Of a DNA stretch of 64,000 bases, positions 42,996 through 51,338 are shown in pieces. Origin of the DNA: Streptomyces sp. AM 4-1-1 (GTDB lineage: Bacteria; Actinomycetota; Actinomycetes; Streptomycetales; Streptomycetaceae); the NCBI RefSeq assembly GCF_029167625.1, contig NZ_CP119145.1:310001-374000 (forward strand). Direction: 5' to 3'. Position numbers and translations under genes: made by a program. Positions within the stretch are counted from its first letter, which is position 1. Every line of letters starts with the position of its first letter. The notes below the pieces were generated by a model. It searched no databases and had not been told where the DNA came from. It saw only the letters and a program-made list of their open reading frames with translations.

Positions 42996-43300
42996 CGGCG
43001 GACCTCCGGGGGTGAGGGCGGGGCGAGCGACTGCCGTGCTCCCGTCCGATCCTCCGCGCACCGGCCACCCGGTGCATCGGGGCGACGCCCTCATGTTCAC
43101 CGGCGGCGCCCCGCCGAAACGGGCCGGTCACCCCCATGTTGGGTGCTGGGCACCCATGTTCGGGCCACCGCGGGCCGGGGAACGGCCCACGGTCCCGCGT
43201 TCCGGGGCCCGTTGACCGGGACCGGCCCCGCTTCCAGGACCACGGCCCGTCCCCAACCGGCCTGTTGTACGGGTGGGCCGTCAGCCATCGCCCGTGGTGA
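42996..43300. other. 305-bp upstream region of the SARP gene
   Basis: No gene was found. The region contains three CATGTT copies at 43092-43097, 43135-43140 and 43155-43160. An inverted repeat, TGGGTGC-TGG-GCACCCA (43140-43156), lies in and between the last two. These may be autoregulatory sites for the SARP or targets of the LuxR protein encoded upstream. Confidence 0.45.
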
Positions 43301-46231
43301 TCAGCCGCTGCCCGTGGCGAGTTCGGCGGCCAGTTCGGCGGAGAGCGCGCACAGGGCCGCCCGGTCCGACCGGCCGGTCTTGCCGAGCAGGCTCGCCATG
43401 TGCTTCTCCACCGTCCTGGGTGAGATGCACAACCGCTGGGCGATCTGCTGATTGCCCGGACGGTCGGCGAGGAGGACGAAGACCTCGTACTCCCGCGGGG
43501 TCACGCCGTGCGTGCGCAGCGGGGCGGGTATCCGTTCCCAACCGCCCCGGTGCTGCGCGACGCTCACGCCGGCCTGCCGCAGGGACGCCCGGCAGGCCCC
43601 GGCCACCGGCTGGATCTCGGCGGCGTAGAAGAACTCCTCGGCGGTGCGCAGCCAGGCGACCGGGTCGCCCCAGCCCTGGAGGAGCGCCGCGTCGGCGACC
43701 AGCCGCAGGCCCAGGTGGTGGGCGAGCGGAAAGGTCTCGGCGGTCCGGCCGGCGGCGCGGACCGCGCGGACCGCGCCCTCGTGGTCGCCCTCGCGGCCGA
43801 GCAGCACCGCCTCGGTGAGGCGGAGGAACTGCTGGTTCCAGGCGAGCGCGGCGGCCGGCGCGGCGACCGCGGCCTCGTACTCCTCGCGCCCCGCGTCCCC
43901 GGCGAGGACGGCGAGCAGCGGGTACAGACCGTACCGGCCGCTCAGATAGAAGAAGCTGGGGTGGCGTTCCTCCCAGGCCAGCGCGGCGGCGAGTTCGGTC
44001 CTGGCCCGGTCGGCGTCCTCGTCGAGGAGGGCGCCGACGCCCCTGCAGAGCCCCAGCTGGAGCGGGACGAGAAATGATTCCTCGCCGCCGACCTGCCGGA
44101 ATCTCGCCAGTTCGCGTTCCATGTCCCGTCTTCGTCCCCGGTGCGCCGCGAGGGTCGCCGACGCGAGCAGCAGATAGCGGTGCGCGGCGAGGTTGCGGAG
44201 CCGGGCGCTGGCTTCGAGGGACCGCCCGATGATGTCCCGGGCGGTGTCCCACCGGCCACGCATGATCGCGTTCATCGCCAGCATGCCGTCCACCGTCTGG
44301 GTGAGCACGATCGCGCCGAGCCCGCCGGCCGCCTCCCTGGCCGCCTCCAGACGGGTGGCGTCGCCGGACCGCATGAAGGCGTTGGCGCCCAGCCGCAGCA
44401 GTGCCTCGACCCGCCAGACCGGCAGGGCGTGGCTCTCGGCGACGGCGAGCATCCGCTCCAGACAGGCGTCCGCCTCGTCGAAGCCGCGTTCGCGGGACAA
44501 CAGCGCCAGCAGTTGCCATGCCTGGCAGGCGACCACCGGCAGTCCCCGGTCCTCGGCGATCTCGGCGGCCCGCCGGGCCGTCCGGTAGGCGTCGGCGAGC
44601 TGTTCACGGCCTCCCTCGCCGGGCAGCAGCGCCAGGTGGCCTTCCACCACGGCGAGCGCGGCGCGCTGTTCGGGGCGGGGTTCCGCACCGAGGAGTGTCT
44701 GTACGGTCCTGACCTGGAGCAGCGCCTCGGGTCCGCGTTCCGCCATGACGGCCGCCCAGGCGAGCCGGGTGTGGAGCTCGATCCTGCGCTCGGCGGTCTC
44801 CGTGCCCGGGCGTACCGGGCTGAGGATCGCGGCCAGGGCGAACGCCCGGTCGAGTTCGCCGGACTCCGCCTGGGCGACGAGGAGGGACTCGGTGACGGCG
44901 GGGCGGTCGGCGTCGGCGGCGAGGCCGTGGGCGCGTTCCAGCAGGACGACGGCGGAGTTGAAGGCCCCCGCCGCGAGCGTGCGGCGGCCCGCCTCGGCGT
45001 ACTGGAGGGCGGCGCCGGCCCGGTCGCCCGCCGCGAGCCGTAACGCCGCGACGAGCTGACGGCGGTCGTCGGTCGGATCGGGGTCGCCCTCCTCGATGGC
45101 GAGCGCGGCACGGCGTGCGACGGCGGCCCGTTCGGCGGGGGCGAGCGAGGCGATGAGCGCTTCGGCGGTCAGTGCGTGCCGGAAGGTGTAGCGGTCGGGC
45201 GCGGCGCCGTCCGGGACGATCACGTTGGCCTCGACCGCGGACCTCAGATGGCTGAAAAGGGTGCGGTCGTCGTGTCCGGTGATGAGCTGGAGGACGGCGA
45301 CCGAGAACTGGTTGCCGAGCGTGGCGGCGGTCAGCAGCAGATCCCGGACCTGGTCGTCGAGTTGGTCGATCCTGCGGGCCCAGCTGCGGACGATGGTGGT
45401 GGGCACCCCGGCGATGAGGTCGTCGGACGCCCCCCACCGGCCGTCGGTCTTCCACAGCGCCCCGGAGTCGAGCATGTCGGCGAGCAGCACCTCGACGAGG
45501 TACGGGTTGCCGCCGGCCCGCTCGGTCAGTCTGCGGTGCACCACCTGGGGCAGTTCGTCGGGGTGCGTCTCCAGGCAGATCGCGGTCATCTCACGCACGG
45601 ATTCCGGTTCCAGCGGCCGGAGTTCGCTGACGGTGGCGGTCTGCCGCTGCTCGGTGGCGCGGACGAGGTCCAGGGCGGGACCCGGCTCGGGACGCAGCGT
45701 GCCGACGAGGAGGACGGGCAGGTCGGCGACGTTGTCGACGAGGTATTCGACCACCGCGACCGTCTCGGTGTCGGTGTCGTGCAGGTCCTCCAGGAGCAGT
45801 ACGCAGCCCTGTTCGCGGCCCAGTACGGCCAGCAGGCGCAGCAGCGCCTCGGCGAGCTCGATGACCGTCTCGGGGTAGCCGGGAGGCACGCTTCCCCGCC
45901 ATTCGGGGACGAGCCTGGCCAACGCGGGGCGGTACGGGTCCAGTTCGGGGTCAGTCGGCGGGCCTGTCGCCCTGAAGCGGGAGGACAGTGCCTCGATGAG
46001 CGGGCGGAACGGCACGACCAGCCCGGTCGACGTGGCCCGGCCCCGCAGTACGGGCAGGCCGAATCCGTAGGCCTGGTAGGCGCATTCACCGACCAGCCTG
46101 GATTTTCCGATACCCGCCTCGCCGATCAGGAAGACCGCGCGCCCCGAGCGCTGTCCGGCAGCGTTCAGGGCGCCGCTCAGCAGGCCGATCTCGTCCTCCC
46201 GACCGACGATGACCGACGAAGTGGTCCGCAT
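43301..46231 (-). CDS. LAL-type LuxR family regulator with TTA codon
   Basis: 976-residue large ATP-binding LuxR regulator. The N-terminal ATPase (about 8-240) has VGREDEIGLLSGALN, Walker A GEAGIGKSRLVGE and Walker B CVLLLEDLHD. A long helical TPR-like middle follows. The C-terminal LuxR HTH (about 905-965) is GVTPREYEVFVLLADRPGNQQIAQRLCISPRTVEKHMASLLGKTG. A TTA leucine codon lies in-frame at 45041-45043 (in VAALRLAAG), so full-length protein depends on the bldA tRNA. TACCCT 6 nt before the ATG suggests a leaderless transcript. It lies between the LanM precursor and the SARP gene. Confidence 0.9.
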   Translation of the reverse strand: MRTTSSVIVGREDEIGLLSGALNAAGQRSGRAVFLIGEAGIGKSRLVGECAYQAYGFGLPVLRGRATSTGLVVPFRPLIEALSSRFRATGPPTDPELDPYRPALARLVPEWRGSVPPGYPETVIELAEALLRLLAVLGREQGCVLLLEDLHDTDTETVAVVEYLVDNVADLPVLLVGTLRPEPGPALDLVRATEQRQTATVSELRPLEPESVREMTAICLETHPDELPQVVHRRLTERAGGNPYLVEVLLADMLDSGALWKTDGRWGASDDLIAGVPTTIVRSWARRIDQLDDQVRDLLLTAATLGNQFSVAVLQLITGHDDRTLFSHLRSAVEANVIVPDGAAPDRYTFRHALTAEALIASLAPAERAAVARRAALAIEEGDPDPTDDRRQLVAALRLAAGDRAGAALQYAEAGRRTLAAGAFNSAVVLLERAHGLAADADRPAVTESLLVAQAESGELDRAFALAAILSPVRPGTETAERRIELHTRLAWAAVMAERGPEALLQVRTVQTLLGAEPRPEQRAALAVVEGHLALLPGEGGREQLADAYRTARRAAEIAEDRGLPVVACQAWQLLALLSRERGFDEADACLERMLAVAESHALPVWRVEALLRLGANAFMRSGDATRLEAAREAAGGLGAIVLTQTVDGMLAMNAIMRGRWDTARDIIGRSLEASARLRNLAAHRYLLLASATLAAHRGRRRDMERELARFRQVGGEESFLVPLQLGLCRGVGALLDEDADRARTELAAALAWEERHPSFFYLSGRYGLYPLLAVLAGDAGREEYEAAVAAPAAALAWNQQFLRLTEAVLLGREGDHEGAVRAVRAAGRTAETFPLAHHLGLRLVADAALLQGWGDPVAWLRTAEEFFYAAEIQPVAGACRASLRQAGVSVAQHRGGWERIPAPLRTHGVTPREYEVFVLLADRPGNQQIAQRLCISPRTVEKHMASLLGKTGRSDRAALCALSAELAAELATGSG

Positions 46232-46303
46232 GGGCGCAGGGTACTGGAGCCTTCCTCGATCGGGCAGGGCGCACTATCGGCCACACCTGAGTGGTGCGGT
46301 CCC

Positions 46304-46501
46304 TCAGAGCGGGGACGTCATGGTGGTGAACGGCAGATCGTGGGTGTATCCGGCGATCCGGTCACCACCGCCGAGCAGCCGGCTACGGCGGCCGAGGGCC
46401 CCGCCCGCCCCCAGCAGGACCTCCCCGGCGGGGTGGTCGGCGACCGCGGCCGGTCTCGGTCCGCTCTGCTTCCAGTCCCGTACCAGCTCGTTGTTGTCCA
46501 T
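46304..46501 (-). CDS. class II lanthipeptide-like precursor without cysteine
   Basis: 65-residue precursor. The leader starts MDNNELVRDWKQSG and ends in DHPAGEVLL. The LVRDWK start and HPAGE end match the leader style of mersacidin/lichenicidin-like class II substrates. The C-terminal region is about GRRSRLLGGGDRIAGYTHDL followed by PFTTMTSPL. It has Thr and Ser residues to dehydrate but no Cys at all, so lanthionine rings cannot form within it. ATG at 46501 is used; GAGG is close (3 nt), and a longer ATG start 57 nt upstream adds 19 residues, also without Cys. It lies 101 bp downstream of the LanM gene. Confidence 0.72.
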   Translation of the reverse strand: MDNNELVRDWKQSGPRPAAVADHPAGEVLLGAGGALGRRSRLLGGGDRIAGYTHDLPFTTMTSPL

Positions 46502-46602
46502 GGTCCTCAGCACTTCCTCTCGTGAACGTGGCGATGGGGCGTCAGGTCCTCTTGCCATGTGCCGTGTGCGTCGTTCGGGCAGTGGTGGGCGGGGTGCCGC
46601 TG

Positions 46603-49600
46603 TCAGTCGGCGGGGGCCCGTCCCGCCGACGGGGTGAGGAGGAGCGCGGGCGGGGTGCGTTCGGCGAAGCCCGCGCGGAGCAGTCCGTGCCCGATGCCGG
46701 CGAGTCCGGTGAGCAGTCCCGGGTGGGGGACGTGTCCCGGTGTCCCGCAGCGTGGGCCCGCTCCGTCGGTTCCGGCCAGCAGCGCGCCCGCCCGCCGGAC
46801 CCAGTCGGCGCGGGTCTGCGGCAGCGCCTCGTGACCGAGCAGTTCGAGGATGCCCAGCTCGCCGTGGCACAGGCTGTCGTCGTGCGGTGGGCGGGTCTTG
46901 GCGACGGCGGCTGCCGTGCCGCGCGCCCAGGCGCCCAGCCGCGGGTCGGCGAGGGCCGCGGGGCTGTCGGCGACGGCGAGCGCGATCCCGGTCCGGCCCC
47001 GGCACCAGGAGCCGGACCGGTCCGACGCGGCGGTCGCCGCCCGCAACGCGGCCAGGCCCTTGCGCCGGTGTCCGTCGCCGCCGCCCGCCTCGGCGAACCG
47101 GAGCAGCGCCCAGCCGAGTCCGGCGGCGCCGTCGGCGAAACCGGCGGCGGTGGGCAGCGGAGCCTCGGTGATCCGGGCCGCGCAGCGCTGGGCGCCCTGC
47201 CACGCCTCGGCGTCCCCGGTGTTCCGGTGGGCGGCGAGCAGCGCCACCAGTCCCCCGGCCACGCCGCTCCGTACTCCGTACTCCGTCTCCGTCTCGGCGG
47301 CGGTGCGGGTGAGACGGACGGCCGAACCGGCCCATTCGCGGATCTGCGGATCGTCGAGCAGCCGCGCCACCTCGGTCAACGCGTAGGTGATGCCGCCGAG
47401 TCCGGCGAACGCGCCGGAGCCGAGCGGACCGAGTTCGTCGGGGAGGCCGTGCAGGGTGGCGAGCAGTCCGGGCACGGCGGTGAGGGCGCTGCGAGCGGCC
47501 TCCGCGTAGCGGTCGGCGCCGGTGAGGGCCGCGAGTTGGGCGAGGAACAGCGCCGGGCCGGTGTATCCGCCCGCCAGGTCGGCGGCCATCGGGCCCAGTC
47601 GCCAGTAGCGTTCGCCGAGCAGTTCGAGGCCGATCCAGTTGGTGCGGTCGTGGCCGTGGTAGGCGAGTGAGACCAGCAGGTCGCCCACCGAACGGGCGGC
47701 CGAGAGCAGATGTTCGGGTTCGGGGGCGGTGGCGGCGGTCCGTTCCCGGGCGGCGCCCGCGACGTGGTGGGCGAAGGTGGCGGACGTGCTCACCATGGCG
47801 GCCCTGATGATCCACTCCTGGTCCTGGCGGTCCACCGGGCCCAGGGCGGCCAGCTTGGCGTCGACCCTGGCCAGGCCCGGTTCCGCCGACGGGCCCGGCA
47901 GCCGCCGGCCGGACGCGCTCCACAGATCGGTGCTGTCGGGCCGGGTGGTGAACAGGGGTACGTCCCCGGCCCACAGGTCCGTCAGTTCGTCCTCGACCAG
48001 CACGGGCAGCCCGGCGCCCAGCGCGTCGGTGTGGAGGAGTTCGAGGACCTTCTGCCGCTCGTCGGCGTTCCTCAGCAGGTCCGGGTGGGTCGATTCGTCG
48101 AGCAGTGTGGCGTAGACGCGGGTGGGCCGGGCCACCACCCGGACCGCGTCCCCCGCGAAGGCGTGGAGCAGCCCCTCCGGTCCGGTCAGCTCCGCGCGGG
48201 CGGCCCTGACCGCCTCGTACCCGGCCCGGAATCCGGAGAGAAGGGCCTCGGTGTAGGCGGTCGGGTCCACGGCGGCGCCGAGCAGCCGGGGCTGGTTGGA
48301 GGACTCGGTGAAGCGGTGGGCTCGGCGCACCAGCCGCATCTCGTCGGTGCCCGCCCCCGCCCAGTCGACCCCTTCGACGGGGGAGAGCGCGGCCCGGCCG
48401 CCGCCGATGCCGGAGACGTCGAGGGCGCTCTCGTCGCCGACGAACAGCTGGGGCAGCAGACCGACGCGGTACACCGACCGCTGGAGCGCCCGCGCCGCCG
48501 GGTCGTCCGTCCCGTCCGCGGGCTCGGCCGGGTGGAACAGGGTCTCGACGTCGACGAGGACCGGGTGTTCACCGCAGGCGATCACGTTCTCGTAGTGCAG
48601 ATCGGTCCCGTCGAGGACGTGCAGCAGCGCGAGCAGTGCGCCCTGGCGCCGGTAGAACGACTCGACGAGGTCCGCCGAGGGACAAGGGCGCTCCTCGGCG
48701 AACTCGACCCAGCCGTACGTCCCCCGGTCGAGCAGTGCGAGCACCCGCAGGTCGGGGGTGCCGGGGAGGGTGTTGAACCACTCGGCCAGTTCGTTGAAAT
48801 GCCGGTGCGCGCTCAACGGGCGTGGTTTGTACACGAGTCCGGTGCCGTCCGCGAAGCGCAGCAGCATGACGGTCCGCCCACCGTGGTGGCTGTCACCCGC
48901 GGCCGGGTCGACGGAGACCAGCCGGCCCGGAACCCGGCCGACGAGCGGTCCGGCGGCGAGCAGCGCCCGGTCGGCGGCGAGCCTGTCCAGCATTTCGGCG
49001 AGCGCGGCGGCGGCGTCCAGACTGGTCCGGGCGAGCAGCCGGGCGAGCACCGCGTACTCCGTGAGCAGTGCGGTGAGGCCGTCACGCCGGCCGGTGAGCC
49101 GGAGGAAGTCCCGGAAGCGTTCCGCCGGGGTGGCGCCGCCGAGCCGTCCGGACACCCGGGCGACGTTGAGTTCCAGTACGAGGGTGCGGGCGGCGATCCG
49201 GGCGAGCCTGCGGCTGAGGTGGCGTACGAAGTCCGCCCGGACCGCGGGGAGGTCGACGTCCCGGTCCGTACCGTCGGGCAGTGAACGCAGCGACCGCTCG
49301 ACGGCGCACTCGGCGAACGGCGCCAGGACGGTCTCGAATCCGGCCAGGCCCGGCCGGCCGGTGTCCGCCGCCTCCGCCGTCCTCGGTTCGAGCGGCGCCG
49401 CGGAAAGCACTTCCTCCGTGAACGCCGCCCAGTCCGGGCGCGGTTCACGGTCGGACCGCCGCGCGGTCAGGCCCGGCCACCACCAGTCGTCCGGGACTTC
49501 GTGCCGTGCGGAGGGGCGCGGTCCCCCGACCGCGCCCCCCACGCCGGGGGCACCCCCTGCCGCCGTCCGGCCGGACGGCGCCGCCGTGCCCGAAACGTCC

Positions 49601-49701
49601 CCCGACGCGGCTCGGACACCCGCTGCCCCGGTACCCGGGCCCTCCCCCGTCGTGGGACGGCCGATCGCGTCCCCCGTGCGTATCTCGTCCGTTCCCGCCA
49701 T
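46603..49701 (-). CDS. lanM: class II lanthionine synthetase LanM
   Basis: 1032-residue type 2 lanthipeptide synthetase. The N-terminal dehydratase (about 130-620) has RTVMLLRFADGTGLVYKPRPLSAHRHFNELAEWF, where the Lys is an ATP-site residue, then GTDLHYENVIACGEHPVLVDVETLFHP, the catalytic and metal-binding block. The C-terminal cyclase (about 690-1032) keeps all three zinc ligands: Cys900 in SWCRGRTG and Cys945-His946 in LCHGELG. The first about 75 residues are a Gly/Ala-rich disordered extension. ATG at 49701 follows GGGGG by 7 nt. The neighbouring precursor has no Cys, so either cyclisation is not used or another substrate exists. Confidence 0.9.
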   Translation of the reverse strand: MAGTDEIRTGDAIGRPTTGEGPGTGAAGVRAASGDVSGTAAPSGRTAAGGAPGVGGAVGGPRPSARHEVPDDWWWPGLTARRSDREPRPDWAAFTEEVLSAAPLEPRTAEAADTGRPGLAGFETVLAPFAECAVERSLRSLPDGTDRDVDLPAVRADFVRHLSRRLARIAARTLVLELNVARVSGRLGGATPAERFRDFLRLTGRRDGLTALLTEYAVLARLLARTSLDAAAALAEMLDRLAADRALLAAGPLVGRVPGRLVSVDPAAGDSHHGGRTVMLLRFADGTGLVYKPRPLSAHRHFNELAEWFNTLPGTPDLRVLALLDRGTYGWVEFAEERPCPSADLVESFYRRQGALLALLHVLDGTDLHYENVIACGEHPVLVDVETLFHPAEPADGTDDPAARALQRSVYRVGLLPQLFVGDESALDVSGIGGGRAALSPVEGVDWAGAGTDEMRLVRRAHRFTESSNQPRLLGAAVDPTAYTEALLSGFRAGYEAVRAARAELTGPEGLLHAFAGDAVRVVARPTRVYATLLDESTHPDLLRNADERQKVLELLHTDALGAGLPVLVEDELTDLWAGDVPLFTTRPDSTDLWSASGRRLPGPSAEPGLARVDAKLAALGPVDRQDQEWIIRAAMVSTSATFAHHVAGAARERTAATAPEPEHLLSAARSVGDLLVSLAYHGHDRTNWIGLELLGERYWRLGPMAADLAGGYTGPALFLAQLAALTGADRYAEAARSALTAVPGLLATLHGLPDELGPLGSGAFAGLGGITYALTEVARLLDDPQIREWAGSAVRLTRTAAETETEYGVRSGVAGGLVALLAAHRNTGDAEAWQGAQRCAARITEAPLPTAAGFADGAAGLGWALLRFAEAGGGDGHRRKGLAALRAATAASDRSGSWCRGRTGIALAVADSPAALADPRLGAWARGTAAAVAKTRPPHDDSLCHGELGILELLGHEALPQTRADWVRRAGALLAGTDGAGPRCGTPGHVPHPGLLTGLAGIGHGLLRAGFAERTPPALLLTPSAGRAPAD

Positions 49702-50057
49702 CGCCGCACCCCCTTCGTCCCGGAGCACCGCCGTCCGCCGGCCTGCCCTCGACCGACATCCTTCCCCCCGCACCATCCCTGTGCATGGGGGCCCGTCCCC
49801 CATCTTTGTGCCGGGCGGCGCGCAGCATCCGCCCTGAGCCCGACGGTCCCGCCCGCACGGGCCCCCTGGAGTGAACTCCGTCCGGGGTGAACGCCGCCCG
49901 GCCGGGTAGCCGCGCGGGAGCGGCGCGAACGGTACGCGTGTTCCGGTGGGCGCCCCCGCGCGTCGCACACGTCCGCGCGGGGGCCTCCTGCGGAAGGATC
50001 GGTTCCGGGGCGACCGCGGTGGGCGGACCGTCCGCGAAGTCACCGGAGAGGAGCACC
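49702..50057. other. divergent region between LanM and the carotenoid genes
   Basis: 356-bp gene-free region. It holds ATGGGGG-CCCGT-CCCCCAT (49785-49803), a 7-bp perfect hairpin upstream of LanM. The crtY-proximal half is GC-rich, with no clear -35/-10 pair seen. Small Cys-containing frames exist but lack Shine-Dalgarno sequences and sensible composition. Confidence 0.5.
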
Positions 50058-51338
50058 GTGCCGGAATCGGATGTCGTCATCGTGGGCGCGGGCGCGGCCG
50101 GGCTCTCCCTCGCGTACCGGCTGTGCGACCCGGCGGCGGCCGGCGGGCCCGTCTCCGTGGTTCTCGTCGACGCGCCGCCCGGACCGCTGCGGCCGCCCCC
50201 GCGGACCTGGTGCTTCTGGGAAGCGCCCGGCGGGGAGTACGACGCGGTCCTCACCGCGTCCTGGGACCGGCTGCGGGTACGGGGGGCCGACGGGGGCGCC
50301 GCGCTCGGCGAGCCCGCTCCGCTGCGCTACAAGATGCTCCGCTCGGACGACTTCGGGACGCTGGTCGGCCGGCGGCTGGACACCGCCGACCGGTTCCGCG
50401 CCGTCGAGGCGACGGTGGACTCGGTCCGTGACGTTCCCGGTGGGGGCGAGGTGAGGGGCCGTGACGCGTCCGGCGCGGAGGTCACCCTGCGGGCCCGCTG
50501 GGTCTTCGACTCCCGCCCGCCCGCGCGGATGCCACCGGCCCGCACCACGCTGCTCCAGCACTTCATGGGCTGGTTCGTCCGTACCGAGAGGCCGGTCTTC
50601 GACCCGGGGACGGCGGATCTGATGGACTTCCGCACGCCCCAGCCCGCACACGGACTCTCGTTCGGATATGTGCTGCCGCTCGGCCCGCGCACGGCGCTCG
50701 TGGAGTACACGGAGTTCTCCCGCACCGTGCTGGACACCGCCGGGTACGAGCGGGCGCTGCGCCGCTACACCGGGGAGATCCTCGGCATCGCGCCGTTCCG
50801 GGTCACCGCCGCGGAGCGGGGCGTCATCCCCATGACCGACGGCCGCTTCCCGGGGCGTACCGGACGTTCGGTGTTCCCCATCGGCACGGCGGGCGGCGCC
50901 ACCCGGCCGTCCACCGGCTACACCTTCGCCGCCGTGCAGCGGCAGAGCCGGGCCGTCGCCGCCCGGCTGCTGAGCGGCCGGAGCCCCAGGACGCCCGCCC
51001 CGCACGGCGCGCGGTCCCGGGCCATGGACGCGGTGCTGCTCCGGGCCCTGGACAGCGGGCGGGTGGACGGCGCGGAGTTCTTCTCCGGGCTGTTCCGTAC
51101 CGTTCCGGCGGAACGCCTGCTGCGCTTCCTCGACGGCCGTTCCCTGCTGTACGAGGACCTGTTGATCGGCCTGCGCACCCCGGTCGGGCCCATGCTCCGG
51201 ACGGTCGCCGAGCTGCCGTTCCTGCCCCGGCGCCCCCTCTCGCCGCAGCCGTCCCGCTCCCCCGTGCCCGGCCGGGGAACCGCCCCGGGCACAGACCAGG
51301 ACACCCCGAGAACGGATCAGGAAGAGGCCACTTCATGA
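50058..51338 (+). CDS. crtY: lycopene beta-cyclase CrtY
   Basis: 426-residue FAD-dependent cyclase converting lycopene to beta-carotene. It starts with the dinucleotide fold DVVIVGAGAAGLSLAYRL, then RTWCFWEAP, VFDSRPP, LLQHFMGWFVRTERPVFDP and MDFRTPQPAHGLSFGYVLPLG. The C-terminal part is FPIGTAGGATRPSTGYTFAAVQRQSRAVA, typical of CrtY-type cyclases. GTG at 50058 is preceded by GGAGAGGAG. Its stop codon overlaps the crtU start by 4 nt (ATGA, 51335-51338). The C-terminal 40 residues are low-complexity Pro/Thr/Arg. Confidence 0.93.
   Translation: MPESDVVIVGAGAAGLSLAYRLCDPAAAGGPVSVVLVDAPPGPLRPPPRTWCFWEAPGGEYDAVLTASWDRLRVRGADGGAALGEPAPLRYKMLRSDDFGTLVGRRLDTADRFRAVEATVDSVRDVPGGGEVRGRDASGAEVTLRARWVFDSRPPARMPPARTTLLQHFMGWFVRTERPVFDPGTADLMDFRTPQPAHGLSFGYVLPLGPRTALVEYTEFSRTVLDTAGYERALRRYTGEILGIAPFRVTAAERGVIPMTDGRFPGRTGRSVFPIGTAGGATRPSTGYTFAAVQRQSRAVAARLLSGRSPRTPAPHGARSRAMDAVLLRALDSGRVDGAEFFSGLFRTVPAERLLRFLDGRSLLYEDLLIGLRTPVGPMLRTVAELPFLPRRPLSPQPSRSPVPGRGTAPGTDQDTPRTDQEEATS

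Noticed and set aside
49702..50043. Cys-containing small frame upstream of LanM as the missing precursor
   Set aside because: It has no Shine-Dalgarno sequence or leader motif, is Arg/Pro/Gly-rich, and simply extends the LanM frame upstream.
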